Shown: piece after piece, positions 47,933 to 58,900 of the stretch
How positions within the stretch are numbered: position 1 is the stretch's first letter
Layout of the letters: each line of letters starts with the position of its first letter
DNA from: Stramonita haemastoma
Taxonomy: Eukaryota > Mollusca > Gastropoda > Neogastropoda > Muricidae
NCBI GenBank assembly: GCA_030674155.1
Contig: CM060335.1
Coordinates: 46,901,233-46,965,232 of the forward strand
Reading direction: 5' to 3'
Length of the DNA: 64,000 bases
Position numbers and translations under genes: made by a program
Notes under the pieces: generated by a model
What the model was told of the DNA's origin: nothing
The model's database searches: none
Seen by the model: the letters and a program-made list of their open reading frames with translations, nothing else

Positions 47933-48539
47933 CAGAATAACATAGTGCTGGTTTGCCCAGGGGTAATAATTTCTTCTTTTTCTACTGACACCTATGACTG
48001 ATGGACTCCCTTAGTTCATCACAGACTGTGAGCAAGAGTGACAAAGAACATAAACAATGTTATTGCACAAAATAATGTGTTTTTTTTCAATTTACGTTTG
48101 TAGCAGACAACAGAGCTGTAGGGCAAACATGAAAAAAATCCAGTTCTTTCTTGACGAGTCCTATTTTGGTGCCTCTTTCTCTTTTGAACCAACTCATCAC
48201 CTGTCACCCCATGTGCCTACATGTTTTATTTTTAAATCACATTCTTTCATCCTACAACTCTTCTTCACGATCACCTATTCCGTAATGCTGTGGACCTTGG
48301 GGGCTCCACTAAAATTTTGCAACTCCTAGCAACTTCTCAACTCCCATTGGTCCTCTTCTTTCCGTAGCAAATCCTCCCACACAGGCCAGTCCACCCTCTA
48401 ATGTTGTCTTCCCATCATTTCCTCTGTCAGAATCTTCGTCTCTCTCCGCTCCTTGTTCCTTGTAGGACAGTCTTGGCCATATCCAGATGTTCGTGTGACG
48501 TGCCGTACTGCTTCGTTTGCATTTTTCCCTGAAGTCAGG
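47933..48539. other. Unique sequence, with the 3' end of an RTE-like relic
   Basis: From about 48290 the minus strand resembles the RTE-like 3' end (CCCCCAAGGTCCACAGCATT in place of the usual GGTGCCCCCACG region). The rest has no recognisable feature. Confidence 0.45.
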
Positions 48540-49396
48540 AGTTCTTCACAAGGTCCATGGTATTTTCTATTCTAGATTTTATTCTAGACTCCCAGACACT
48601 GAAAGACATGGACAGTCTCAATTTTCCTGCCATCTTTAATAATGTCAGTGCTGATCCCTTTGCCCCATTTAATAATGTCAGTGCTGATCCCTTTGCCCCA
48701 TTTAATAATGTCAGTGCTGATCCCTTTGCCCCATTTAATAATGTCAGTGCTGATCCCTTTGGCACCACCGGTCATCTGCTGGGCTCTCCCGCACTGATCC
48801 TCATGCCACGCACAGAAGAGGTTCCATCAAGGAGACTCCCAAGGCCGACCAGCTCCTGCTGCTCTCCTGCCAGGCCGCCGATGCCGTTGGCAAACTCAAG
48901 TCTGCAATTGTCCTGCCTCCAACGCCGGCCGTTCCCTCATGACCTTCAAGTGCACCAGCCACCACTCTCTCTTAGAAGATGCTGAAGAGGGTGGGAGAGA
49001 GCAAGCATCCTTGGCGCACTCCAAACGTGGCCAGGAACCAATCTCCCATTCTGCTGTATCAGAGCAGACTGTCCCTAGTTGCCCTGCCATAGAGGCGCTC
49101 CATAGCTCCAACCAGGCTGGCACCAATGCCACACAGTTCCACGGGCTGTCCAACAGAGCTAAAGCTGCATGTCAGACTCTGTCAAAGGCCTTCCCAAAGT
49201 CCACAAAGAGATGGCAAAGATCCCACTGGTGCTGGAGGTATCTCTCACAGAGCACTGGAAGGTTAAAATCTGCCCCCTGTTCTCTCTCCCCCTCCAAAAC
49301 CCTTTCCACACCCTCCACCCCAACAGTTTCTCCAGCCTCAGGCCTCAGTCCATGGAGGAGGATTCCCAACATGACTTGGCAAATCCTATCTTTCAC
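48540..49396 (-). pseudogene. RTE-like LINE relic with an internal 33-bp repeat
   Basis: Minus strand: HLFVDFGKAFDRV near 49215-49172, WEIGSWPRLECAKDACSLPP near 49040-48985 (from the VGVRQGCLLSP region), then AKGISTDII near 48755. ETVHVFQCLGV near 48620 equals the KLETVEIFKYLGA block of other copies. Frames shift repeatedly. The GISTDI block has been expanded in tandem. Confidence 0.7.
48635..48766. repeat. 33-bp tandem repeat, four units, within the RT relic
   Basis: The unit begins TTTAATAATGTCAGTGCTGA and is 33 bases long; three units are identical and the fourth diverges at its end. On the minus strand each unit encodes GKGISTDIIKW, so the expansion keeps the frame. Confidence 0.95.
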
Positions 49397-49398
49397 AA

Positions 49399-49399
<1 letters not shown>

Positions 49400-49484
<85 letters not shown>
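49400..49484. repeat. (GATA)n array
   Basis: About 21 GATA units abut the RTE-like relic. Confidence 0.97.
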
Positions 49485-49486
<2 letters not shown>

Positions 49487-50206
49487 GTAGCTACTGGCAG
49501 CCTCTCTTTAGCTTTGCCAGAAATCCCCAGAGGGTAAAATCGTATATTTTTAACAACAATTGCTTTTATATATGAATATGAATAGCAAAGTTGTTGATAT
49601 GGAAATAAAGATTAATCTTTCCTCTATTGATATGTGTTATTTGTTTTTGTTATTGATGCAACACCACAGAACTAACCATTGGACAAAGTGTCAAGCAGCC
49701 GAAATTCTTGCTGAGCCTAAAAAAAATTCAGCCTGCTCAAACCCCTAGAAGACAGTGACCTTCTTTTCAGTTCTGCCATTACACAGACCCCCCTTCATGC
49801 AAATTAGGGCAGGTGAAAGGTCAAAACCTGTTCTTCATTGCCCTATGATTTTTTTTTTCATGAAAAACAATCCTTTGTTAGTGTTTAAACACCTCAAAAA
49901 CAAGCAAACTTTGAGAATTAGTATCTCCAGATCTATTTCACGCAAGTATGGGGTCTTTCATGTGATTAAAGTTTATTCTTTACTGAATTCAATCCTATAT
50001 GAAACATGGCTATACAAAGCGTGCTAGCCTAGTACAGGCTTAGTAAAGGCCCGGGTGTACTATAACCCGTTAGGCCTACTCGTTATGGGGCACTGAAAGA
50101 CTCCCGAATCAGAGCATGTAACAGCGGGATCTGCATCTCGGAAAGTTGTATCAACCAAGTTGTACCTCTTATGTCCAGATTGAAAGACAGACTTTGTAAG
50201 TACTAA
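49485..50206. other. Unique sequence upstream of an unrecognised ORF
   Basis: A short protein-like segment ends at 50198 (ISESCINQVVPLMSRLKDRL, 50130-50197) just before GTAAGT, which could be a splice donor. It may belong with the ORF at 50207. Nothing else is seen. Confidence 0.4.
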
Positions 50207-50629
50207 ACACTTCTTCGGGAATTGAATAAGGTTCTTGATTCGAACGGTATTTTTGGATATTTCTGCGTATTTGATGACAAAATAAAGAAATGCGTGGCTG
50301 ATCCAGCTCCAGGATTACCAATGCAACATGTGTTGTGCAACTTCACGTTTTATCTCAGCTATGATTTCTTAAAGAGACCTAGAACAAAAACTATCCGTAT
50401 GGATCGGTTTAAACGTTTGGAAGAATTGCAGGTTTTTTTTTTCGAAGTTTATTTAAAGAATATTGTTGAAATAATCGATTTTGTACTCCACCTGGCTCAG
50501 AAATCAAAACCGAAGTCCGTCCGAAGACTTTGTGATTGGGTCGACTTCGAGTTTGCCGTTCATGATCGCAAAATTATCAGCCCCATGCAGGCTTTCACAT
50601 ATATTCATAGACAAAACAGCCTTAAATAA
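50207..50629 (+). CDS. Unrecognised ORF, about 140 codons
   Basis: The frame opens after a TAA at 50204-50206 and runs to TAA at 50627-50629 without an early ATG. It looks like a last exon or the rest of a damaged gene. Composition is protein-like: NGIFGYFCVFDDKIKKCVAD, HVLCNFTFYLSYDFLKRPRT, DWVDFEFAVHDRKIISPMQA. There are no repeats and no strong hydrophobic segment. I do not recognise the family. The segment before 50198 may be its preceding exon, but the phase has not been settled. Confidence 0.45.
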   Translation, partial: TLLRELNKVLDSNGIFGYFCVFDDKIKKCVADPAPGLPMQHVLCNFTFYLSYDFLKRPRTKTIRMDRFKRLEELQVFFFEVYLKNIVEIIDFVLHLAQKSKPKSVRRLCDWVDFEFAVHDRKIISPMQAFTYIHRQNSLK

Positions 50630-50964
50630 CAAAGAAGATAAGTTCCTTTTCCCTGGATAAAGTGGATATTATTTTCAAATTAAGTATGAACAATTAGATC
50701 TATACAGTTAAGACGCAAGTCAGATGATTCAGTGATTTGTTAATGAGGTTTGCAGCTTGTGCACTAAAGCATGTGTATTGAAGAATCAAGAATGACACGT
50801 TTTTCGCAATAGTTAATGGAACTAGAGCTTTAAATGGAGGTGAAAATATAATGATAATGATATTCATAAAGATAAATTCATACTGCTTTGGCTATCCGTG
50901 TCTCTCTCTCTTGCTATTTGGATCATTATTATTGTTGTTGTTTAGTTAAAGGCTATCTTTTCAT
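50630..50964. other. Unique sequence
   Basis: No feature is recognised. Confidence 0.45.
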
Positions 50965-51060
50965 CTTGATGTTGTCCCTGAAAAGTGCGGGGACTGGATG
51001 TAAAAAACACACGAATGCTTATTCATTATCCTCAAATAAAAGAATTTGCCTTGCCTTGCC
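50965..51060 (+). mobile_element. SINE family C, 3' end fragment with (TTGCC) tail
   Basis: GATGTTGTCCCTGAAAAG, GGGGACTGGATGTAAAA and GAATGCTTATTCATTATCC are followed by TTGCCTTGCC. This is the + strand version of the short subfamily at 16030 and 16613. Confidence 0.75.
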
Positions 51061-51062
51061 AG

Positions 51063-51142
<80 letters not shown>

Positions 51143-51150
51143 ACACACAC
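51061..51150. repeat. (GC)n/(AC)n array
   Basis: GCGCGCGCG then about 36 AC units, directly after the SINE tail. Confidence 0.96.
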
Positions 51151-51254
51151 GGCACACAAAAATAATTACCACAAAACTGAAAATATACAATTGAAATACT
51201 TTTTTTATTCTTTTTTTTTTTAGGCCACAAAAATTTTCTGCAAATAAAATCATC

Positions 51255-51630
51255 AATTAGTGACTGCTGAAGACAGGAGACATGGTGGTGGTGTATTATG
51301 ATAATGACTTCCACATTGGTTCTCTTCACCATGTGAAGGACTCCAACACTGCCTTCATCAGCTTCATGAAGAAATGTGTTTTTTTCAAAACAACATTATA
51401 TGCCTGGCCCACATCTCAGCTCCATAAAAGAAATTCATTTTTGCTATGTCTTTGAGACAGGTTTCCAGATGGAAACTAAAAATGGCAGAATCTGGAAAGT
51501 GGCAGATGACATTAATCTGGACCTGAAATACAAGGCATACAAAAACCATTTTTGTATTGAAATTCAGTGCTTTTCCTGCCTGTTCACTTTGGTGTGGTCC
51601 TTCCTTTACAGGTATCTATTTATTTGAAAG
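51255..51630 (+). pseudogene. Domain fragment of a transposon-associated type, frameshifted
   Basis: One frame gives LKTGDMVVVYYDNDFHIGSL, then SFMKKCVFFKTTLYAWP (51255-51395). A shifted frame continues HLSSIKEIHFCYVFETGFQM and NGRIWKVADDI (51400-51510). The pattern (GD-VVV-YD--F--G...KWP...R-W-V) recalls the C-terminal domain of uncharacterised invertebrate proteins often found with transposons. That is memory, not a search result. It is damaged by at least one frameshift near 51395. Confidence 0.4.
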
Positions 51631-52640
51631 TTCTGTTTTTTCATTGCTGTACAACAGCCATGGTAGTGGGATACTGTTCTTTGCCGATATAATATCAATA
51701 AATGTGTGGTTCACATTCTGTTGATGCAGGTATTTTTAAGAATTAGAAATCTTTCTTATGTATCCCTATTCTTTTGTCATTAATGTATGGATTGTTGTTT
51801 TAGTACTTGAATCACATACAAAATTTCAAGAAAATTCATCAAGTAATGTGGAAATTATGTGCATTTTAGGTTGGTACGGCATAGCAAATCTGCTTATTCT
51901 GTCAATCAAATTAGGATTTTATTAGTTTTGAAATTCTTATGCATTAAATCAGTATTTTCTTTATAATTTAAATGTAGTTGTATGACTGCTTGATCCATGT
52001 ACAACATTTCATGTAAATCCATCAAGAAATGAGGAAGTTACGTACATTTTAGTTTGGTACAGCAGAGTAGACCGGCTTTTTCCATCGTCCAAATTGGGCT
52101 TTTTGTCATTTTTTGCAGTTGCATAACTCCTAATGTTACTATCTAACATTAACAAAAAATAATTCAATTCTTTTATCGAGATGTAGGTATTCAGAGGATA
52201 TGAGTTTGACACAATTTTCTGGTCTTGTTTTTATGCTACAATATGGCAAAAATGGCTGATTATGCAAATTCGAACATTGACAAAATGAGGTTTTTTGTCA
52301 ATTTCATTGCCTTGCTATACCATTGATTGAACATATTGATACTTAATTTTGTTTATGTGCATAGTTTATGTTGCAGAGAACCAAAATCTATGATTCCAAT
52401 CTGTAACTCTGATTAACTAGAAAATTATGTCATGGCAAACATGCTCCATTTTTCAATCAGAATGACTGAACGAAAAATGCCGTTTTGAATTGCGATATAT
52501 CTGCAAGTAAACGAGCTAGAGCCTTACTTTTTTTGTTATTCTGATATTTTCCTGTATTTTGAAGAAAAAGAATTGTTTGGAACATTTTCCCCAATGAATT
52601 TTTTGGCTGCAGGTACCTATAGATAGACAGATAGATCTTT
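51631..52640. repeat. AT-rich stretch with a ~188-bp direct duplication
   Basis: CAAGAAATGAGGAAGTTACG at 52022 repeats in diverged form at 51838 (TCAAGTAATGTGGAAATTAT). The same order of flanking words appears in both (ACATTTTAG, TTGGTAC), with a period of about 188 bases. It may be the non-coding end of the element whose domain fragment lies just before. A short AGATAGAC run is at 52620. Confidence 0.5.
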
Positions 52641-52716
52641 CACAGGCTTTTAAAACTTCATGTCCAGTACAGCCCTCCCAGCCTAGGGTTGGTGTCGCTT
52701 CACCTGCAGACTAAAA

Positions 52717-52736
52717 TGACGTCATTTCATTGACGT
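52717..52736. promoter_or_regulatory. Palindromic CRE (TGACGTCA) plus half-site upstream of gene B
   Basis: TGACGTCA at 52717-52724 is the full cAMP-response-element palindrome bound by CREB/ATF factors, and TGACGT at 52731-52736 adds a half-site. They lie 97-116 bases upstream of the gene B start codon, a normal promoter position. No clear TATA box is seen. Binding is an inference from the motif and position. Confidence 0.45.
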
Positions 52737-52821
52737 AAAATTGTTCAGTTTGGCAACCTATCTAGACTTTACCGCTTCCCCAAATTTTAAACGCAGAATT
52801 ACTTATTTACAGTGCATTGCG

Positions 52822-52863
52822 ATGAGACTGGCATGTGGCGAAACTACGTTATACTCGTTATAG
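52822..52863 (+). other. Short upstream ORF overlapping the gene B start
   Basis: An ATG 11 bases before the gene B start opens a 13-codon frame (MRLACGETTLYSL) in another phase and ends within the signal peptide coding sequence. It could lower translation of gene B if it is in the mRNA. This is inferred from sequence only. Confidence 0.3.
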
Positions 52864-52896
52864 AGTTAGTCCTGGTTCTGCACACACAGGAACATG
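52833..52896 (+). CDS. Gene B, exon 1: signal peptide
   Basis: The ATG, with G at -3, opens MWRNYVILVIELVLVLHTQE and then H plus one base, before the donor G|GTAAGA. Twelve hydrophobic residues after a short basic start make a typical signal peptide. The single base joins TG at 60564 to make GTG (Val) in frame with the long exon 2, so the phases agree (1 to 1). A full CRE site lies upstream. No other good ATG with a signal peptide and donor is seen nearby. Cleavage would fall close to the exon 1/2 junction (around HTQEHVSA), so the mature protein is encoded from exon 2 on. Confidence 0.7.
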
Positions 52897-53507
52897 GTAA
52901 GAAACCTTTGCTGTTTGTTGTTTTTCAAGACAAACAGAGCTAGGAATAACACCAGTAGGCTGTTATAGAGACAAGCTCATGAAATACTCTTCAACCTGGC
53001 TCGTTCTTTGAATGCTAAGATTCCAGTACACCTAGATCGAATCAAAAATCAAGTTTTTGCTTATTATGGGGTTAAATGTAAAAGTCGTTAATTTACTACT
53101 TAAGTAGTTGCAATGTAATCTGTAATCCAAACTTGGATCAGGCCAATGCACGATGCTTCATTTTGCTTCTGCCAGCAATTAGATCTACAGCTCTCTCTCT
53201 CCCCCTCCCCCCCCCCCCCCCCCGCCCCTTTTATGCTATGTATCTACATTTAACAAGCAGTTTAGAAAATATGCACTTGTTCAGAAGGGTTCATTGTATG
53301 CTATAGAAGCTTGGATGTCGATCTAATATTTTTTTGCAGTTGTTTTTCTTTAAGTTTCATGGTGCTGTTTTGTTTCTCATAATTAAATGTTTCCTTCCCG
53401 CACGTCATGTGTGCGAAGCTTGGGGCTGTTAATGCTTTGTATGCAGAGGGGCACTGCGCTTACGCCTACATCCTTAATGCTGATTACGTCCATATGGAAG
53501 AAGAGCA
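52897..53507. other. Gene B intron 1, unique sequence
   Basis: A C-rich run lies at 53190-53227. No other feature is seen. Confidence 0.5.
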
Positions 53508-53745
53508 ACAGCCGCCATGGGCTGTGGTGAACGCATTGGATTTCGGGATGGAAGGTCGAAGGTTCAAACCCTGATTTAGGCCTACAGCATCTTTTCGGAC
53601 TGTGATAGGTTCATACCCAGAGTGAGTTTGCTATGGTCTCGTTGGAAAGACTGGGATCACACAGTCATGCATCATCCAACTTGTGGATGCGATTTTAAGA
53701 GTTGCTAAAATTGCTTGATCCGCTCCGCAGGTGTCTGTATTTTTC
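53508..53745 (+). mobile_element. tRNA-derived SINE, family B, copy 2, diverged
   Basis: Head CATGGGCTGTGGTGAACGC and GAAGGTTCAAACCC are followed by the body ATACCCAGAGTGAGTTTG and AGACTGGGATCACACAGTC. The end is CTCCGCAGGTGTCTGT. Same layout as the copies at 9880 and 63068. Confidence 0.75.
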
Positions 53746-53958
53746 GGGTCCGGTTGATTTATGATAAGTAGTATTAAAATAGTCGCACATCCATAACAGT
53801 AGTAGGCCTATTCCATTATCCTCATTACCCTTGATCATCATGCAATAAAAGAAAATCATCTCTAATTCCGTGGTCCCAATTCCTCTGGCCTCATTCGACT
53901 TTTTTTTTATACACTTCTGCTTCTGTGATGGGTTAGTGTCAAAGCCAATGTTGATGAC

Positions 53959-54024
<66 letters not shown>
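53959..54024. repeat. (TG)n array
   Basis: About 33 TG units. Confidence 0.97.
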
Positions 54025-54026
<2 letters not shown>

Positions 54027-54029
54027 AAT

Positions 54030-54242
54030 TCTTATTTTATTCTTTTATTTCGAGGGTGATGGAATAAGCATTCATGCATTAAAAAATTTTTTTTTTTTTT
54101 TACATCTAGTCCCTATGTGTATGCAGTTTTTGTCATCCGCTCCTCCGGCACACAATGGCCTACTCTTCCGAAAAGCGGAACACGTTTTAACGTGTGCGCA
54201 AGGTGTTCTGCGTGGTTCAGTTTATAGTTTATAGTCTCATCT
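54030..54242 (-). mobile_element. SINE family C, head-truncated copy
   Basis: The conserved 3' end and body are present, interrupted by a T run at 54090-54101. It stops at AGTTTATAGTCTCATC, the head/body border, and abuts the tail of the next copy. Confidence 0.8.
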
Positions 54243-54255
54243 TTATTCTTTCTTT

Positions 54256-54590
54256 CTTTATTCTTTCATATCGAGGATAATGGGATAAGCACTCTTGTGC
54301 TTTTTTACATCCAGTCCCCGTATGTATGCAGTTTTGTATATGTCATCTGTTCCCACCGGCACACAATGGCCTACTCTTACGAAAAGTGGGACAGGGTTTA
54401 ACGTGTGCGCAAGATGTTCTGCGTGCGTTCGCACACGGGGCCTCGGTTTATAGTCTCATCCGAAAGACTACTGGGGGAAGTGGAGTCGGCACTGATGTTA
54501 ACCCCAGAGGAAAAATCCTCTTGAACGAGATTCGAACCCACGTCAGCTGAACACGAGCGCATCACTCTGACCACCAGGCTATCTCGTCCC
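54256..54590 (-). mobile_element. SINE family C, full length
   Basis: Best complete copy. On the minus strand the head is GGGACGAGATAGCCTGGTGG with GGTTCGAATC. AGAGGATTTTTCCTCTGG and TAACATCAGTGCCGACTCC follow. The body holds CGTGTGCGAACGCACGCAG and GAACAGATGACATATACAAA. The 3' end is GACTGGATGTAAAAAAGCAC and TATCCTCGATATGAAAGAAT. Confidence 0.88.
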
Positions 54591-54979
54591 TCGTGTGTTG
54601 TTGCTGTCTTCAATTTTACGTCTGTTCACTTCTAGTAATATTAGACGATGGGGGTACCGGGGGGCCTTTCAGTATAAATAGTATCCCCACCTTCTGGAGG
54701 TTCTGTGCTAGGAATCCCCTCTATTCTGTCCCCTCTTTGCCTCTGCCTTGTCTCTTTCCTACCTGTCAGCCTTCTTCATCTGTTTTCTGCCTTCTGGGTT
54801 CATTCTCCTGCCTTTTTTCCAGAAACTCTTGATCACTGAATTTCTCGTTACATCTCCATCGTCATGTCTTCCCCATCCCCATTTTCACCCACCCTTTTTC
54901 TGTGGACTGTCCTCTTCTGTCAATGGGATCTTTAATTCTATCATCAGCTCCCCATCAAGCCTTCTTTGTCCAGCTCTTT
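54591..54979. other. Gene B intron 1, pyrimidine-rich unique sequence
   Basis: C/T-rich sequence with CCTTCTGG and TCTCTTTCC words. No exon is supported. Confidence 0.5.
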
Positions 54980-55199
54980 ATTTCTCTGCTGCCGAGTGGT
55001 TGCCGTAAGCAACCCGTAATCCCACGCTGGAGCGACGTGGCCAGGGGATGGATGGCTGTACGTTACTCTAGCCGTTAACGAGCCCCGTATGGAATCGTGC
55101 GGGGCGGTTTCCATACGGGTAAGTTTAGCCTCTTCCTCGGTAAGGCAGCTCTGCCGAGGTGACCGAATAGTTCTGCCCTCATTGAGCCTACGCTCTATG

Positions 55200-55969
55200 T
55201 CTAAAAAACAAACAATAAAAAAGAAGAGAGGAATGAGGGAATCGGATTCCGCCGGCGAAGAGATGTCAAAGTTTGGCCACGTGAGGGACTGGTGCCCTGG
55301 ACAGGAGGTGTGCGGCGTCTGTGCGAAGGCGTACACGACGGGGAATGTCAGGACCCCGCTCTGTGTGTGAACTGCGGAGGCGCCCATGCCTCCTCGTCCA
55401 AGCAGTGCCCCACTTGGGTGTTTGAAACAGAGATTCAGCGGGTCAAAGTGGAAAAAAGAGTGTCCTTTTTTGAGGCCAGAAAGATCGTGCAGGGAAGTAA
55501 CAGCAACGGCAGCACTCAGTCATACGCAGCAGTGGTCAAGAGGTTGTGTGTTTCGGTGGCCTGTCAGACGGACTTTTGCTCTGGAATGGCTGGGCCCAGC
55601 CGACCGAGCACTGCTGACCGGGCGCCTACCCCGGTGAAGAAGGCCTCTGGCGGGGGCCTAAAACCCGCTCCTGTGCGCCCTGTTGGTGCACAGAAAACGC
55701 CAGCTCCCGTCCGGGGGTCCAAACTGCCGACCCCCGGATCCAAAGAAAAACCGGCCCCTCCCCCAAAACCAGTCGAGGGCTGGAGAACGGTCCCCTCCGG
55801 TGCCTGTAGAGGCGCTGAGGTGGTGGTGGTGGCGGCGGGGGAGCAAAAGTCGCCTCCCAAGAAAAAGGTGGCCAAGTATCTCTCGGACAGGCCGAAGAAA
55901 GCCAAGAAAGACTTTCTGTATGAAAGTCGGTTCTCTGTGCTTTCTGGGGATACGTCGGAGATGGAATGA
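55200..55969 (+). pseudogene. I-like LINE ORF1 (zinc-knuckle RNA-binding protein), damaged
   Basis: Three zinc knuckles that bind the element RNA are visible but spread over frames. The first is KRCQ...FGHVRDWC, with a one-base loss near 55270. The second is CPGQEVCGVCAK, then EGVHDGECQDPALC after a shift near 55325. The third is CVNCGGAHASSSKQC. From 55330 one frame continues to TGA at 55967-55969. It reads PTWVFETEIQRVKVEKRVSF, then a Pro/Ala/Lys-rich tail with PPKKKVAKYLSDRPKKAKKD that could act as a nuclear signal. The N-terminal part is short or lost compared with typical ORF1 proteins of 400-500 residues. Confidence 0.75.
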
Positions 55970-55984
55970 CCAGAGTAGCGTTTT

Positions 55985-58900
55985 ATGACTAATATTTTAC
56001 AGTGGAAAGTTCGCAGTCTGGCGTCCAACAGGGAGGAGCTGCAGCTTCTCTGCCGGGACCACAGACCGGCCGTGGTCGCACTCTAGGAGACGCTTTTAAG
56101 GGAGGGAAAATATTTTAATTTTTCTGGCTATAGCTCTATCCATGAAAGGGCCAAGCCCGCCGAGCGTGGAACCTCCGGGGGGGTGAGCCTGCTCATCAGA
56201 AATTCTTTATTGTACAGCTGTATGGTCCTCGACACTCCTCTCCAGGCGGTGGCTGCTAGGGTCACGCTGCACAGGACAGTCACGGTCTGCAGCCTCTACC
56301 TGTCTCCGTCGGTGGCGGTGAGGAAGGCGGACTTGGTGTCGTTGGTTCAGCAGTTGCCTCCCCCCTTCCTGTTGCTGGGGGACTTCAACGGGCATTCCCC
56401 CCTTTGGGGAAGTGAAAAGTCATCTGCGAGGGGCCTCCTCCTTGAGGAGGTGTTTCTGGAGCAGGACCTGGGCGTGCTGAACAGCAAGGTTCCTACTTAT
56501 CTGCATTCCTCAAACGGTACGCTGTCGTGTCTGGATCTGTCAGTCTGCGATCCCTCGTTGGTCTTGGACTTTCGGTGGGAAGTGCGTGACGATCTGCACG
56601 GCAGCGACCATTTTTCGGTGATCTTGGCACGGAGTGGGGCGGCAGAGGAAGCCCGTACGCAGAGGTTCGACGTCAGGAGGGCCAACTGGGATGCCTTCAG
56701 GGCCGACCTTGTTTCCGGGATGGACGAGGAGGCTATCTTGTCTGCGGAAGATCCGGCGGAGGCACTGACGTCGTTCGTGGTTCAGGCTGCGAGGCGGTCG
56801 GTTCCCAGGACCAGCGGTCGACCGGGGGTGCCCAGGGTGCCCTGGTTCGACGAGAAATGCAGGGCGGTCAGGAAGGAACGCAAAAAGGCGCAGCTTCGGG
56901 TCAGGCAGCAACCGTGTCCGGCGGCGGTCTCGGCCCACCAGAAACTGCGGGCCAAGTCCCGCTTCATCTTCAAGTCCAGCAGGCGTGAGGCATGGAGGCG
57001 CTTTTGCTCCAAGCTGAATAGCAGGACCTTCAGCAAGAAGGTCTGGAGGGTGATTGCGAAGATCAAGGGGCAGGGCGCCTCCACGTCGATCAACCATTTG
57101 CGTACGGGGGACACTTTGGTCACCGACAGAGAGGCGGTGGCTAATCTGCTGGCCGCCACCTTGAGGGCAAACTCGTCGGCGGAAACGAAATCGCAGGCGT
57201 TTTTGAACACGAAGCGGCGTCGGGAGAGAGTGCCTTTGAGTTTTGAGTCCCGCAACGAGGAGTTATATATCCTGCCGTTTTCTTTCCCGGAGCTGAAGAG
57301 CGCCTTGCAGTCTTGCGGCGAGACTTCGGCGGGCCCGGACGAGGTACATTATGGCTTTCTGAGGCACCTTCCGGATGTATGTCTGCAGACCCTCCTTAAG
57401 GTTTTCAACCGGATCTGGACGACGGGGTTTTTTCCCCTGTCCTGGGAGATGGTCTGCGTCGTCCCTATCCCGAAACCCGGCAAGGACCTTAAGGACCCCG
57501 GCAATTACAGGCCCATCGCGCTCACCAGCTGCGTTTGTAAGGTGATGAAGAAAATGGTTAACAGCCGCCTGGTGTGGCATCTGGAGGCGAAGGGTCTTCT
57601 GGCCAGGGAGCAGTGCGGTTTCCGCAAGAATCGTTGCAACGTGGACCACCTGGTCCGCCTCGAGACGACAGTCTGGAACGCCTTTGTCAACGGGCGGCAC
57701 GTGGTGGCTGTTTTCTTCGACCTCAAGAAGGCTTATGACACCGCCTGGAGGTACGGCATCATGTCGGACCTGCGGGACTTGGGGTTTCGGGGTCGGTTGC
57801 CGATCTTCCTGCAGAGGTTTTTGGCCAAGAGACGGTTCCGGGTGAGAGTGGGCTCCACGCTTTCAGAGATCTTCGAGCAGGAGATGGGGGTTCCTCAGGG
57901 GAGCATCCTTTCCCCGGCTCTCTTCAGCGTCAAGATCAACGACATCGTCAGGTCGGTCCATCAGGGATGGAGTGTTCGCTGTTCGTGGACGATTTTGCTT
58001 TGTACGCTACGGGCAGTACGTTTGCGGGGGTTCAGAGGCAGATACAGCTCTGCGTGAACAAGGTTCAGGAATGGGCGCAGGACAATGGGTTCAAGTTTTC
58101 GGTCGCCAAAACGAAGTGCATTCACTTCACGAACAAGTTCAGAGAGCACTTCCCGGACCCCGTCATCCGCTTGGGAAAATCCACCATCCCGGCGGTGGCG
58201 GAGGCCAAATTCTTGGGCATTGTGTTTGACCGGAAGCTCAATTTCAGGAGCCACATTCAACAGCTGAAAGCGTCGTGTCAGAGAGCCCTGCACCTCCTGC
58301 GGGCGATCGCCCATACTGACGGGGGAGCGGATAGGAGAACACTGCTGCACGTTTACAGGGTGCTGGTGCGCTCCAAGCTGGACTACGGATGCCAGGTGTA
58401 CGGCTCGGCGAGGCCTTCATACCTGAAAGCTCTGGACCCCGTCCACCACCAGGGGCTCCAGATTTGTCTCGGAGTCTTCCGGACGACGCCGGTGTACAGC
58501 CTGTACGCGGAAGTGGGAGAGCCTTCACTAAAAAAAACCGCCGTCTGAAACTGACTTTGAATTATTACCTCAAACTGTATTCAGAGTACAACAACCCGGC
58601 GTACGATTGTGTCATGAATCCCCGGTTTCAGGCCAAGTTCGACAAATCGCCTTCTGCCGCCCCGCCTCTTGGCATTCGGATCCTTCCTCATCTCCGGGAG
58701 GCAGGCATCGATCTGGGGGTTATTTGTGACCTGTCCAAGTACCCAGAGACGCCGTTGTGGATAATGGAGACCCCGGTGGTTTGTTTCGATCTGGCCGCTC
58801 ATAGGAAAGACGTCACCAGCTCCACGGCGTACGGGGCCTTCTTTCGAGAGCTCTGTGCGTCGTATCCGTCCTACACCAGGGTTTTTACGGACGGGTCCAA

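Noticed and set aside
55564..57700. Antisense open frames across the GC-rich LINE
   Set aside because: They are shadows of ORF1 and ORF2 and lack their own domains.
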